From positions 868,001 to 932,000 of the forward strand of contig NZ_JAKKCJ010000001.1 in assembly GCF_021726515.1 (NCBI RefSeq): a stretch of DNA of 64,000 nt. The letters are read 5' to 3'. Positions 46,738 through 56,356 of this stretch are shown one piece after another; within the stretch, counting starts at the first letter, position 1, and the number at the start of each line of letters is the position of its first letter. The translations under genes were made by a program, and so were the position numbers. The notes under the pieces were generated by a model. That model was not told the origin of the DNA. It made no database searches and saw nothing but the letters and a program-made list of their open reading frames with translations. Source of the DNA: Vibrio sp. CK2-1 (GTDB taxonomy: Bacteria; Pseudomonadota; Gammaproteobacteria; Enterobacterales; Vibrionaceae).

Positions 46738-48042
46738 TTAAGCTTTAGTACGTAAACCTAGCTCAATTTCACCAGCATTTGGATTGTTGAAGGTATCAAC
46801 ATCCATTTCATTTTCAGATTTAGCAACAATACAAGTTACAACACTATCACCGGTAATGTTAACCGCAGTACGGATCATATCGAGTAGACGGTCAACACCC
46901 ATGATAAGTGCAATACCTTCTAGTGGTAGACCAACTTGGTTAAGAACCATTGCTAGCATGATAAGCCCAACACCCGGAACACCTGCTGTACCCACTGAAG
47001 CTAACGTTGCCGTTAAGATCACAGTGACATAATCACCAAGACTTAAGTCAACATTGAATGCTTGTGCAATAAAGGCTGTCGCAACACCTTGCATGATCGC
47101 AGTACCATCCATGTTGATGGTTGCGCCAAGAGGAACAGTGAACGAAGCAATTTTATTACTAACACCTAGACGATGAGTGGCCGTTTCCATAGTCACTGGA
47201 ATGGTTGCATTAGAAGAAGCGGTTGAGAATGCAAACATAATCGCATCTTTCATCTTCTTCCAAAATACAATTGGGTTTAGACCAGAAAGCACTTTCAATA
47301 GCACGCTATAAGTAACAAATGCGTGGATAAGTAGAGCGCCAACTAGAACTAGGAAGTAAGCGGCTAGGTTGCCTATTGCTTCTAAACCAAGGCCAGTAAA
47401 CAGTTTACCCATTAAGAAGAAGATACCGTAAGGAGCAACTTCCATCAAAATAGTCACTAGCTTCATGATGACAGCATTAACGTCGTTGAAGAAGTTACTT
47501 ACGCGTTGACCAGCTTCACCAGCAAGGCTAATCGCAATACCGAATAACACAGCAAATACGATAACTTGTAACGTATTGCCTTGAGACATTGCCGCCATTG
47601 GGTTGCTAGGGAACATGTTAACGATAACTTGACCTAGTGATGGTGCTTCTGCCGTACTAAATGATGCTGCTGAGGTTAGATCAGCACCAGAACCAGGTTG
47701 GAAGAAGATGCCCATTACCAATGCTAGTGTAATCGCCACTGCGGTTGTCGTAATGTAAAAAGCAAGAGTCTTACCACCTAGACGACCTAGGGTAGTGATG
47801 TCTTTTAATGAACTCGTACCACAAACTAGAGAAACAAAGACAAGAGGGATAACTAGCATTTTTAAGCTAGCAATAAAGATTTTGCCACCGACATCGAATA
47901 GACCATTGACGATATATCCATCAATGAATTCATTACCAGATAGGAAGGTGCGAATTAAAAATCCACATAGAATACCGGCAAACATGCCGAATAGAATTTT
48001 GCTCGTAAGTGAGCGTTTGGTTTTGTTGTTGTCGTTCGTCAT
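46738..48042 (-). CDS. Dicarboxylate/amino acid:cation symporter (DAACS/GltP-like)
   Basis: 434 residues, polytopic. The family signatures are AFSTASSNATIPVTM (hairpin 1), PLGATINMDGTAIMQG (TM7, NMDGT cation site) and VGTAGVPGVG (hairpin 2), with DRLLDMIRTAVNITGD at the end. The NMDGT motif points to glutamate/aspartate or C4-dicarboxylate uptake coupled to Na+ or H+. It has a CRP-like site about 105 bp upstream. Confidence 0.9.
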   Translation of the reverse strand: MTNDNNKTKRSLTSKILFGMFAGILCGFLIRTFLSGNEFIDGYIVNGLFDVGGKIFIASLKMLVIPLVFVSLVCGTSSLKDITTLGRLGGKTLAFYITTTAVAITLALVMGIFFQPGSGADLTSAASFSTAEAPSLGQVIVNMFPSNPMAAMSQGNTLQVIVFAVLFGIAISLAGEAGQRVSNFFNDVNAVIMKLVTILMEVAPYGIFFLMGKLFTGLGLEAIGNLAAYFLVLVGALLIHAFVTYSVLLKVLSGLNPIVFWKKMKDAIMFAFSTASSNATIPVTMETATHRLGVSNKIASFTVPLGATINMDGTAIMQGVATAFIAQAFNVDLSLGDYVTVILTATLASVGTAGVPGVGLIMLAMVLNQVGLPLEGIALIMGVDRLLDMIRTAVNITGDSVVTCIVAKSENEMDVDTFNNPNAGEIELGLRTKA

Positions 48043-48391
48043 GAACTGATCTCCATATGAATACTTTGTACAACTTGCAAAGTGAACCGGAGATTAGCAG
48101 AACTTTGAAAGATCTGGCTTGATTTGTAACAAACCATGTTCGTTTAGCGTGATGCTTGTCACGTTTATCGGCTGATTTGTGTCTAAATGGTGAATATGAT
48201 AGCTGTTTAATGTTCTATTCATCAGCATGATGGTAACAAATTATTCTTATCCTGTTGCTTATTTTAGGGGTTATAACTGCTGTAAGTGCAATGTATAGCG
48301 GATATTATGATATGACTTATTTGAAAGTAGCAACGACTTATAACTGACTAATAAAGTGAAGAATATGGATAAGAAAGGAAAATGAATGGCT
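48043..48391. promoter_or_regulatory. Intergenic region with promoter of the symporter gene
   Basis: About 350 bp without a supported gene. A CRP-like dyad lies at 48148-48163. It ends at the terminator repeat of purA. Confidence 0.4.
48148..48163 (-). promoter_or_regulatory. CRP-like site upstream of the symporter gene
   Basis: CGTGATGCTTGTCACG has exact GTGA-N6-TCAC cores and symmetric C/G ends, 106-121 bp before the symporter ATG. It departs from the best consensus only at the outer T/A. Confidence 0.55.
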
Positions 48392-48451
48392 AAAAAAGCG
48401 CTGACTTCTATTTTATGCTGACTTCTAGTTTATAAAGAAGAAGCCAGCGTT
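48392..48451 (-). terminator. purA terminator with a duplicated 3' arm
   Basis: AGAAGCCAGCG (48439-48449) can pair with CGCTGACTTCT (48399-48409, 10 of 11) or with the tandem copy GCTGACTTCT (48417-48426). On the minus strand the outer version is followed by CTTTTTT. The two copies are a 17-bp direct repeat (48400-48416 and 48417-48433) that differ at one base. Confidence 0.65.
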
Positions 48452-48488
48452 ATATCTATTTGTAAAATGATCTACTGACTAAATGAGA

Positions 48489-49748
48489 TTAGTCACGAAG
48501 GATCATCTGATCACGCTCTGGGCCAACGGAAACCATGCTCACAGGTACGCCCATCAGTTCTTCAATACGAGTCACATAATCTTGCGCGGCTTGTGGTAGG
48601 TCCGCAAAGCTGCGACAACCTGTGATGTCTTCATTCCAACCTTGCATGTTTTCATACACAGGGCTTAACGCAGCCGTTTGTGGCCAGATTGGATTTTCAG
48701 AATATTCACCGGCGTAGGCGACACAGATTTTAAGATCCTGCATGCCTGATAGACAATCAATCTTAGTTAGGGCAATTTCTGTCGCCGCTTGCAGTTCAAC
48801 ACCGTTACGCGTGGCGACGGCATCAAAGTAACCCATATCACGAGGACGACCGGTGACTGCGCCATACTCATTGGCACTTTCGCGGAAATTATCTTGCTCT
48901 TCCATTGCTGTCACCAGAGTACCCGTACCAACCGATGAGCTGAATGATTTAGCCACTGCAATAACACGCTCAGGACGTAGCGCCGGTAAACCACTGCCAA
49001 TGCCAGCATAAGCAGCGGTAACATTTGATGAAGTTGTGTATGGGTATTCGCCATAAACTAAATCACGGCCAGCACCAAGTTGCGCTTCAAATAACAGGTT
49101 AGCATCTTTAGCTTGCAGCGCTTTAAGTGGTTCTGTGACGTTGCAAATAAATGGACGCCACGCCGCGGTAACTTCAAGCAACCATTCGGTCATTTCACTG
49201 GCGGTTTGAGAAAAGTCGCAGCTAGGATATAGCGCTTTAAGTTGCGGCATTTTCCAATCCAGCATGAATTGAATACGCTCTTGCAAAACTTCTGGTTGGT
49301 TTAGCCATCCCACTAGAATGCCTTTTTTCATTACGCGGTCGCCATAAGCTGGCGCAATACCTTGGCGAGTAGAGCCGTAAGCCGCATCACCTAGACGCTG
49401 TTCTTCTAAGGTGTCTTCCAATGCGTGTAAAGGTAAACATAAGGTCGCACGATCTGAAATGCACAGCTTAACCTCTACGCCAGCAGCTTGAACTTCAGAA
49501 ATTTCTTCGCTTAACGCAGCAGGGCTAATCACCATGCCAGGGCCTAATACCGCAATACAACTAGGATTAAAAATACCGCTTGGTAGCTGGTGCAACTTAA
49601 AGGTTCCATGATCGTTTACCACAGTATGACCAGCATTATTCCCACCTTGGAAACGAATGCTAGCAGCGGCTTCACCTGCTAAAAAATCAACGATGCGGCC
49701 TTTACCTTCATCACCCCAGTTTGCACCCACAACAACAATAGACGGCAT
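48489..49748 (-). CDS. purA: Adenylosuccinate synthetase (PurA), divergent paralogue type
   Basis: 419 residues. GANWGDEGKGRIVD keeps the catalytic Asp of the GDEGKGK loop, and GGNNAGHTVV the catalytic His. TTSSNVTAAYAGIGSGLP and TGRPRDMGYFDAVATRNGV are the IMP and aspartate loops, each differing from the usual PurA text (TTAGGVATGSG; TGRRRxGWLDAV). It makes adenylosuccinate from IMP, Asp and GTP. The sequence differs enough from the housekeeping vibrio PurA that I suspect a second copy. It is divergent from a LysR gene. Confidence 0.85.
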   Translation of the reverse strand: MPSIVVVGANWGDEGKGRIVDFLAGEAAASIRFQGGNNAGHTVVNDHGTFKLHQLPSGIFNPSCIAVLGPGMVISPAALSEEISEVQAAGVEVKLCISDRATLCLPLHALEDTLEEQRLGDAAYGSTRQGIAPAYGDRVMKKGILVGWLNQPEVLQERIQFMLDWKMPQLKALYPSCDFSQTASEMTEWLLEVTAAWRPFICNVTEPLKALQAKDANLLFEAQLGAGRDLVYGEYPYTTSSNVTAAYAGIGSGLPALRPERVIAVAKSFSSSVGTGTLVTAMEEQDNFRESANEYGAVTGRPRDMGYFDAVATRNGVELQAATEIALTKIDCLSGMQDLKICVAYAGEYSENPIWPQTAALSPVYENMQGWNEDITGCRSFADLPQAAQDYVTRIEELMGVPVSMVSVGPERDQMILRD

Positions 49749-49808
49749 AATTTGTTCTCCTAATTGGTTAAGGGATCATGCTATGCCTACCGATAAAATA
49801 AGAGAAAT

Positions 49809-49820
49809 TAATTATAATTA
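49809..49820. promoter_or_regulatory. Palindrome in the purA / LysR divergent promoter
   Basis: TAATTATAATTA is a perfect 12-bp palindrome. Within it and its left flank a T-N11-A LysR-type box can be read. It lies 58 bp before the LysR start and about 60 bp before purA. Its AT-only sequence makes chance likely enough to keep this tentative. Confidence 0.3.
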
Positions 49821-49878
49821 TTGTCTTGATAAGGATCTCATATAGTATTGGTTGGAATGGCAAAAACGGGATGGAATT

Positions 49879-50784
49879 ATGTTAGACATTAATTGGTTAA
49901 AAACTTTTGTTACCTTGGCGGAATATAAGCACTTTGGTAAGGCTGCAACGGCGCTGCATATGACTCAGCCGAATGTCAGTTTGCATCTAAAGCAGTTAGA
50001 GCAAGCCACCAGTGTTAAGTTAATCGACCGTAATCCATTTCATTTAACCCAAGCAGGGCAACGGTTACTCGAAAGCAGCCAACGTACATTGTTAGAGCTA
50101 CAAATCTGCCAAGCGGATCTGAATGCGATTAATGATTTAAACCGAGGAACATTAACCATTGCCGCCAGTGATATTATCTCGCGATTACTGCTGATTGAGC
50201 CGTTTCAATTGTTTAAAGCAGAATTTCCGGGTATCGATTTCACGCTGTTAAATACCACATCATCGCAAGCTTCAGAATTGGTTAAGAATGCCGAAGCGGA
50301 TCTAGGCTTTGTGATCGCTCAAAAGCAAAGTCAGCCGTTACACTTTACTGAATTACAACAGATCAAATGGTGTGCACTAGGGCATAACCTTCAACAATGG
50401 CAGCAGGAAGCTCTGCAATCTAAAACAGAATCACCAAATGTAGTTGGTAGTGAACCGACCCTCATTCTTTTAGGCCATGACACCCGAACCCGAGATTTGA
50501 TTGACGAAGCTCTTCCCACATTAAAACTTTCAAATTACCGAATAATGGAAGTAGGGAGTGTTGATGCTCAGATTGATTGGGCGGAAGCCGGTTTTGGAAT
50601 GGCGATTGTGCCGGCTTTTTCCGTGTCATCAAAAACGAATCTCAGTTCTATCGTGACACCGCTTCCTGATTTTCCAACTACTAGCTTAGGCTATGTAGTA
50701 CGCCAGAATCAGGTTTTATCGAAAGCGATTAAGCAACTATTACAGTGGGTAAGTGATGAAATAATTCGCGCTCATAAAGATTAA
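49879..50784 (+). CDS. LysR-family transcriptional regulator, divergent from purA
   Basis: 301 residues from the ATG giving MLDINWLKTFVTLAEYKHFG, behind GGGATGGA; the ORF opens nine codons earlier. The helix-turn-helix is KHFGKAATALHMTQPNVSLH. The effector-binding domain follows. The divergent position suggests control of the neighbouring purA-type gene, but the ligand is unknown. Confidence 0.87.
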   Translation: MLDINWLKTFVTLAEYKHFGKAATALHMTQPNVSLHLKQLEQATSVKLIDRNPFHLTQAGQRLLESSQRTLLELQICQADLNAINDLNRGTLTIAASDIISRLLLIEPFQLFKAEFPGIDFTLLNTTSSQASELVKNAEADLGFVIAQKQSQPLHFTELQQIKWCALGHNLQQWQQEALQSKTESPNVVGSEPTLILLGHDTRTRDLIDEALPTLKLSNYRIMEVGSVDAQIDWAEAGFGMAIVPAFSVSSKTNLSSIVTPLPDFPTTSLGYVVRQNQVLSKAIKQLLQWVSDEIIRAHKD

Positions 50785-51454
50785 TGAACAAAGATAAGAT
50801 TCAATAGGTTTGTTCAATACAAAGTTGTTCACTTTTTTGCCACTGTTAATTTTGTCGGTTAAATAACGCTTTAATCGATAAAATGATGAACAGATCGCTT
50901 ATGCATCCTGATTTCCTTCCGCAATAGCTGATTATTACCGTTAAAATTGTCCTCCTTCCTTTTTCTATCATTTAAAGCTTAATTTATCAGTTGCTTAGAG
51001 TTTCCTTGAGTGGCTAGATGACTTTGATATGCACCAAAGGCATTTTTGTCTGTCCGCTCGTAAAATTCGTTTTTTCGTTTCTCTTAATTTGAACTGCACT
51101 CTAAAAACATTAATTCATAATGCGAATTAACAATCGTTGAAATGTTAATGCTGTGTTTTGATTGTGTTGATTATTGTGTTTTTTGGCTTGATTTTATTTG
51201 CTATCAATCACTTTTAGAGCATTTTTCTGAAAAAAATTTGGCTGAAATGAAACTTTTGACTTAAGTTAAGCGCATTCCAGCAAGCACTGATTTTTTATTA
51301 ACTGTTTTTAATTGGTGTTGGATTTTTAATTAACATATAAATCAATCTATTATGTTTTTATTGTTTGATATTTCACGATAAAAAATAATGGTAGAGACCA
51401 CGAATTTTTCATAGTCAGTGCCAAATTACGGCGCATATTAACGAAGGTTTTATG
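50785..51454. promoter_or_regulatory. Long upstream region of the porin gene
   Basis: 670 bp, very AT-rich, with no supported ORF. Long regulatory leaders are usual before major porin genes. A near-perfect palindrome TTGACTTAAGTTAA lies at 51256-51269. No small-RNA terminator was seen. Confidence 0.4.
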
Positions 51455-52528
51455 ATGAAAAAGCAACTACTGTCTACTCTAATCCCTGTACTACTTTTTT
51501 CTGCTGCTTCAAACGCTGCTGAAATCTACAAAGCAGAAGATGGCTCTCATGTCGATCTGTATAGCCGTTTAGGTTTTAACATCACAAACAAAGGTACAAA
51601 CGATCAAGATACACGCGGTGTATTCGATGGCCGTATCGGTTTAAGTGGTGCGCAAACTATTAACGAACATGCAGATGTTATCGGTATGGCGCAATACCAA
51701 GTAGGTGCAGCGGAGTACGCTAACTCATTAAATCCTGGTTCTTCAGATTTTACTGCTCGTTATGTTTGGGCGGGTATTGATGGACACGAATATGGTGCAA
51801 TTAAAGGCGGCCGTGTTGATTCTGGCTTAATCATGTTCACTGACATCGGCGATGTATTCGCAACCTCTGACGTATCAATGGCACGTCAAGCTAGCATGAT
51901 TGATGCCACGGCAGTACAAGTTTTCCGTCAAGACGGCACACTACAATATCAAAACAGCATTGGTAACTTCGATGTGGCTGCAGCTTACATCTTCGGTAAT
52001 GATACATCAGCACTAGATTACGGTTACAACGCTGCGGTACGTTACACATTAGATATGGGTGATGCAGGTACATTGGCACCAGTAATTTCATACCAAAAAA
52101 CTAAAGCAGATGATTCAAACATCAACTCTGATGCTGAATATCAATTCTGGGGTGTGGGTACTCGTTACTACCTAAACAAATTAATGCTTGGTGCCTTGTA
52201 CTCTCAAGATGAAGTAGACGGCATCTATGCGGGCACCAGTACTGATAAAGTAATGGAATTTACTGCAGTATATGATTTCAATGATGATTGGGCATTCCGT
52301 GCTGGTTACCGTAGCTTAGAAAATGATGATGGTGATGAGCTAGAGCTAAAAGACACCACATTCGAAGTGCAATACAAACTGACTAACATGTCTTCAATCT
52401 ACACTACATACGAGTTACGTAATGGTGAGAATGGCCGTAGCTTAGCTGGCGGTGGTGTTCGTGATACTGGCTTCGGCGGTGACGCAGATGAAAACTTCTA
52501 CAGCGTAGGTATCCGTTTCGAGATCTAA
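51455..52528 (+). CDS. Outer-membrane general porin (OmpU/OmpC-like)
   Basis: 357 residues; two ATGs stand in tandem, and the second gives better spacing to GAAGG. Signal peptide to about residue 22 (SAASNAA). The mature start EIYKAEDGSHVDLYSRLGF and the C-terminal SVGIRFEI with terminal hydrophobic pattern fit a 16-strand trimeric porin. It is codon-biased like a highly expressed gene. It allows diffusion of small solutes. Confidence 0.9.
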   Translation: MKKQLLSTLIPVLLFSAASNAAEIYKAEDGSHVDLYSRLGFNITNKGTNDQDTRGVFDGRIGLSGAQTINEHADVIGMAQYQVGAAEYANSLNPGSSDFTARYVWAGIDGHEYGAIKGGRVDSGLIMFTDIGDVFATSDVSMARQASMIDATAVQVFRQDGTLQYQNSIGNFDVAAAYIFGNDTSALDYGYNAAVRYTLDMGDAGTLAPVISYQKTKADDSNINSDAEYQFWGVGTRYYLNKLMLGALYSQDEVDGIYAGTSTDKVMEFTAVYDFNDDWAFRAGYRSLENDDGDELELKDTTFEVQYKLTNMSSIYTTYELRNGENGRSLAGGGVRDTGFGGDADENFYSVGIRFEI

Positions 52529-52561
52529 TCTCCAAGCGAAACTATAAAGTAAAATTTAATG

Positions 52562-52593
52562 AAAAATGCACAGTATCGCTACTGTGCATTTTT
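52562..52593 (+). terminator. Intrinsic terminator of the porin gene
   Basis: A 14-bp perfect stem AAAAATGCACAGTA/TACTGTGCATTTTT with a TCGC loop and a following T-run. Confidence 0.93.
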
Positions 52594-52677
52594 TTATGTC
52601 CAAAAAGAAAAAAATTATTTAGTACGACAAGGGGGAGGAATAGGGTGGTTATTAAGGGTGATAGGAGCGTCAGAAAC

Positions 52678-52710
52678 AACAAAGCCTGCTCATAATAAGC
52701 AGGCTTTGTT
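52678..52710 (-). terminator. Intrinsic terminator of the tRNA-Val unit
   Basis: A 13-bp perfect stem AACAAAGCCTGCT/AGCAGGCTTTGTT lies just after the 3' end of the leftward tRNA genes. Confidence 0.85.
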
Positions 52711-52716
52711 TATATT

Positions 52717-52793
52717 TGGTGGGTCTTGGCAGACTCGAACTGCCGACACCTTGCATGTCATGCAAGTACTCTAACCAACTGAGCTAAAGACCC
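52717..52793 (-). tRNA. tRNA-Val (anticodon GAC), downstream copy
   Basis: 77 nt including an encoded CCA. Acceptor GGGTCTT pairs with AAGACCC. The D-arm AGCTCAGTTGGTTAGAGT is standard. Anticodon stem CTTGC/GCAAG holds the loop ATGACAT, giving GAC. T-arm GGCAG/CTGCC with TTCGAGT. Confidence 0.95.
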
Positions 52794-52822
52794 AAATATA
52801 TCAGTGTGAAAACACTTTGAGA

Positions 52823-52899
52823 TGGTGCGTCCGAGTGAACTCGAATCACCGACCCCCGCCATGTCAAGGCGGTACTCTAACCAACTGAGCTACGGACGC
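52823..52899 (-). tRNA. tRNA-Val (anticodon GAC), upstream copy
   Basis: 77 nt with encoded CCA. Acceptor GCGTCCG/CGGACGC, anticodon stem CCGCC/GGCGG with loop TTGACAT (GAC). It is close to E. coli valV/valW, which are also a tandem GAC pair. The acceptor stem differs from its neighbour, so this is not a recent duplication. Confidence 0.96.
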
Positions 52900-53134
52900 A
52901 CATTTCAAAATATTCTGACTGGAATCATGTTTGATTCAGTTTTGAACGCAGAAGATATTAACCATGCAATGTGGTGGTTGCAAGCAGAAAATCAGTGCTT
53001 TGCGACTGTTTGTCGACTTTATGGGCTGAGTGTCGTTTTTTTAGGCATATCTTGTTGTGGATAACCTCAAGAGACAGTAATTGAGCTCTGACTCTTGAGG
53101 GAATTATACCCAAGTAATTAGGTATATATTGAGC

Positions 53135-54949
53135 TTATAATCGTCCTTCTAAAGGCAAAATAGTCACCATTTCACCTTCTTTAGCAAACTCAACATGTGG
53201 TGGGATTTCAATGATGCAATTAGCTTCACTCATTGAACGTAAAATACCAGAGCCTTGTTTACCGGTGGTGCGCACTTTTAGTTGTCCAAAGTCATCTAAA
53301 TGGTAAATTCCGCGGGTAAATTCAGTTCTGCCTAAACGTGAAAAAACTTTACTTTCGGTTTCCGCTTTTAATTTCACAGGCTGCCAATTTTTCTCACCTT
53401 GCATAAGGCGAAGGGCAGGCTCAACAAAAGCTAAGAACGACACCATGACCGCAACCGGGTTGCCCGGTAAGCCAAAGAATGGCGTGTCATTTATATGACC
53501 AAAGGCTAACGGGCGACCTGGGCGCATATTAATTCGCCAGAAGTTAATCTGACCGATTTTATCGAGTACGGCTTTGATAAAGTCGGCATCACCAACTGAA
53601 ACCCCGCCGGATGAAATGATCGCATCGGCTTGTGCAGTGGCTTCGAGTAGGGTGGATTCTAATGCAGCTTCGTTATCTTCAATGATGCCTAAATCAATCA
53701 CCTCACAACCGAGTCGCTCAAGTTGCGCCATAACAGTAAAGCGGTTCGAATCATAAATGCAGTGATCGTTTAATGCTTCTCCCGGCGCTTGCACTTCATC
53801 GCCAGTTGAAAACACCGCGACTTTTAGTTGAGGATAGACAGGAATATGGCTAATACCTAAAGACGCTAACATGCCGAGTTCTGGAGAAGTAATACGTGTG
53901 CCTTGGCTAAAGACAACACTATTTTGAGCAAGATCTTCCCCGGCTTGACGCACATTCTGGCCGACTTTAAATTCAATAATATCGACGGTAAATTTTACAA
54001 TCTTTGGTGTACCGTTTTCGCTTAACTGACTTTGTTCACGCATGATCACTGTGTCGGCACCTTGTGGCATTGGTGCACCTGTCATGATCTTGGCGGCTTG
54101 TCCTGTTTGAATTTCATTGGCGTAGCCACTGCCCGCTAAGATCTCAGTGACGACGTCAAAAGAAGTCATGCCATCGAGAATATCCTGACCACGTAGCGCG
54201 TAACCATCCATCGCCGAGTTGCAATAAGCCGGTACATTAATCGGTGAAATTATATCTTTACCTATCACGTTTAAACGAGCTTTGAATAGAGACTGTTGCT
54301 CCGTAGTTTTAGGTTGCTTTAGGGTGCTTAAAATCTTATCTAGACCTTGTTCAACCGATAAGAAAGCAGGAGATAAGGTATCGCAAGAAGCGGCTGTGGA
54401 AGATTTGGTTAGGTTGTTATCGAGTACGGAGATATTGCTACCTAGTACAAAGCTTTCTACCAATTCACAAATCGCATCGAGATCGTTGATATCAACATGT
54501 GGTAACGGCGATTGAATCTCAGCACTATCGGAAGCGATGGCAAATATGTTGTCATCATGTGGATGTAGCCAAGGTTTACCGACGACTTCACGGTGTAGTT
54601 CTATTTTAGGGAAAGATAGATTCTTACAGCCTTCGACTAGGATAAAGTCGAGATTTTCGAGATCAAACTGTTCGAGTAATTTGAAAAAATTGGCTTCTTT
54701 TTCCGGTGTCTCTGTCATTAAAGCGTGGCGATTACGTGAAGCAATCAGCATTTGTGTCGCACCGGCTTTTCTTAATCTATGGCTGTCTTTTCCCGGTTGG
54801 TCAATATCAAAATCATGGTGAGCATGTTTGAATACGCCAATTCGTAAACCTTTTGCGGTGAGCTTAGGTAGCAAGGCTTCAAGTAGGGTAGTTTTGCCTG
54901 TGCCGCTGTATGCAGCAAAGCCAAGCACTGGAATTGGAAATGAAGTCAT
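53135..54949 (-). CDS. MobB-MoeA fusion: MGD adaptor and molybdopterin molybdotransferase
   Basis: 604 residues. The first about 170 residues are MobB, with the P-loop GFAAYSGTGKTTLLEALL and FILVEGCKNLSFPKIELHR. From about 210 to the end is MoeA: NVPAYCNSAMDGYAL, ADTVIMREQ, FSTGDEVQAPGE, SSGGVSVGDADF and GLPGNPVAVMVSF. MoeA inserts molybdate (or tungstate) into MPT-AMP; MobB assists MobA. E. coli has these as separate genes, so this is a fusion. It is the last gene of the leftward fdhD-tupABC-mobA unit. Confidence 0.92.
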   Translation of the reverse strand: MTSFPIPVLGFAAYSGTGKTTLLEALLPKLTAKGLRIGVFKHAHHDFDIDQPGKDSHRLRKAGATQMLIASRNRHALMTETPEKEANFFKLLEQFDLENLDFILVEGCKNLSFPKIELHREVVGKPWLHPHDDNIFAIASDSAEIQSPLPHVDINDLDAICELVESFVLGSNISVLDNNLTKSSTAASCDTLSPAFLSVEQGLDKILSTLKQPKTTEQQSLFKARLNVIGKDIISPINVPAYCNSAMDGYALRGQDILDGMTSFDVVTEILAGSGYANEIQTGQAAKIMTGAPMPQGADTVIMREQSQLSENGTPKIVKFTVDIIEFKVGQNVRQAGEDLAQNSVVFSQGTRITSPELGMLASLGISHIPVYPQLKVAVFSTGDEVQAPGEALNDHCIYDSNRFTVMAQLERLGCEVIDLGIIEDNEAALESTLLEATAQADAIISSGGVSVGDADFIKAVLDKIGQINFWRINMRPGRPLAFGHINDTPFFGLPGNPVAVMVSFLAFVEPALRLMQGEKNWQPVKLKAETESKVFSRLGRTEFTRGIYHLDDFGQLKVRTTGKQGSGILRSMSEANCIIEIPPHVEFAKEGEMVTILPLEGRL

Positions 54950-54964
54950 AGAAAAACCTTCTCG

Positions 54965-55582
54965 TTATATTTGATTTGATGAGCGTTGAGAAAATGTCTT
55001 GAGTTGTTCTGGCGTATTTAAGTTGATGAATGTGTCTTTTGCATTCGAAAAATCAACCTTGACCGTATTGCACTCATCATAGAATAGAATGATTTTACGT
55101 TCGCCACGCTCTAAAAAGGCATGCAGCTTATCGACAACGCGACGGTGAAATAGGGTAAATACCGGTTGATAAAACTCACCATCATGCGCCACTAAAATAT
55201 CCGCATCTTCATGCCAAGCATCACAAAAAATCTGCGCGAGATTACTAGGAATATTCGGGCTATCGCAAGGTACAAAACCGACCCATTGGTTTTCACCTTG
55301 TTGGTTTTCACTTAGGTGACTAAGCCCTGCATGAATACCACCTAGTGGGCCGGGGAATTCAGTGAAACTATCGGCTATTACTGGCGCATATTTCTGATAA
55401 ATATCATGACTACGGTTAGCATTAATCGTGATACTCGACGTTTGAGGTTGCAGTGCTTCAATCACATATTCAATCAGTGGTTTATCATTGAGTTCGACTA
55501 AACCTTTGTCCATGCCTCCCATGCGAGAGCCTTGCCCGCCAGCGAGGATCACCCAATCGATTTGTTGTGGTTTTAGCGTCAT
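54965..55582 (-). CDS. mobA: Molybdenum cofactor guanylyltransferase MobA
   Basis: 205 residues. The nucleotidyltransferase signature [20 protein letters not shown] is at residues 11-30, with [13 protein letters not shown] and [10 protein letters not shown] further on. It adds GMP from GTP to Mo-molybdopterin to form MGD, needed by the formate dehydrogenase next door. It is 15 bp upstream of the mobB-moeA gene. Confidence 0.94.
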   Translation of the reverse strand: MTLKPQQIDWVILAGGQGSRMGGMDKGLVELNDKPLIEYVIEALQPQTSSITINANRSHDIYQKYAPVIADSFTEFPGPLGGIHAGLSHLSENQQGENQWVGFVPCDSPNIPSNLAQIFCDAWHEDADILVAHDGEFYQPVFTLFHRRVVDKLHAFLERGERKIILFYDECNTVKVDFSNAKDTFINLNTPEQLKTFSQRSSNQI

Positions 55583-55602
55583 GTCTCTATAGCACCCTTT
55601 CT

Positions 55603-56310
55603 TTATAGCACTGTGGTTTGTTGTAGTGGTTCTGGTTCGGCTGAATCTTGAATCACTTGTAATAACGGTGATTCAACCAAAGTATGATTTTTTATCCACC
55701 ATTGCTTTGAACATAATTGAGTCAGTTCATTTTGTTGATGGCTGGTAATCACTAAGCTTGAACCAATTTCTAATAGCTCTTTGGCTAACAAGGTTAGACG
55801 TGAAATAGATTCAAGATCAAGGCTAGAGCTAGGTTCATCCATTAAAAGGATTGCCGGTTTAGTGATCCAGGCTCGCGCCATTGCGATTCGTTGTTTTTCT
55901 CCGCCAGATAATACCGATACATGCTCATTGGCAAGGGTTTCAAGACCTACTTTACGTAATGCGGTGATCACTTGCGTTCGTTTTTCTTGGCGAGACAGCT
56001 TGGCAAATTTGATGGCATATAAAACATTCTGATAAACAGTATCATCAAATAGGTAAGGAGATTGATGTAAATACACAATGCCGTGTTTATTAGGGTTAAA
56101 CCAACGTGATAACCAAGACTGGGAATGACTTAAATTGCCGGAGCTAGGTTCGATAAGGCCGGATAATATTTTTAATAATGTGGTTTTGCCTACGCCATTA
56201 TCGCCACGTAAATACACTGCTTCATTGGGAGCAAGTTGCAGCTTAGGGATATGGAATAAAACCTTACCCTTAAATTGCATTGATAGATTAGACACTTGTA
56301 GTGGCAGCAT
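55603..56310 (-). CDS. tupC: Tungstate ABC transporter ATPase TupC
   Basis: 235 residues. Walker [16 protein letters not shown], signature [15 protein letters not shown], Walker [16 protein letters not shown] and switch His in [12 protein letters not shown]. Located directly after the TupA and TupB genes, it should power their uptake of tungstate (possibly molybdate). Confidence 0.88.
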   Translation of the reverse strand: MLPLQVSNLSMQFKGKVLFHIPKLQLAPNEAVYLRGDNGVGKTTLLKILSGLIEPSSGNLSHSQSWLSRWFNPNKHGIVYLHQSPYLFDDTVYQNVLYAIKFAKLSRQEKRTQVITALRKVGLETLANEHVSVLSGGEKQRIAMARAWITKPAILLMDEPSSSLDLESISRLTLLAKELLEIGSSLVITSHQQNELTQLCSKQWWIKNHTLVESPLLQVIQDSAEPEPLQQTTVL

Positions 56311-56356
56311 GGCTTATTCCATTGTGTATAGTGCTTACGAGGGAAAGTTTAGAGAA

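Noticed and set aside
48489..49748. PurZ-like diaminopurine enzyme
   Set aside because: The loop WGDEGKG keeps the catalytic aspartate that PurZ enzymes replace, so normal PurA chemistry is expected.
52822..53064. 80-aa ORF beginning MVRPSELES
   Set aside because: It runs antisense through a tRNA-Val gene and has the text typical of spurious ORFs over tRNAs.
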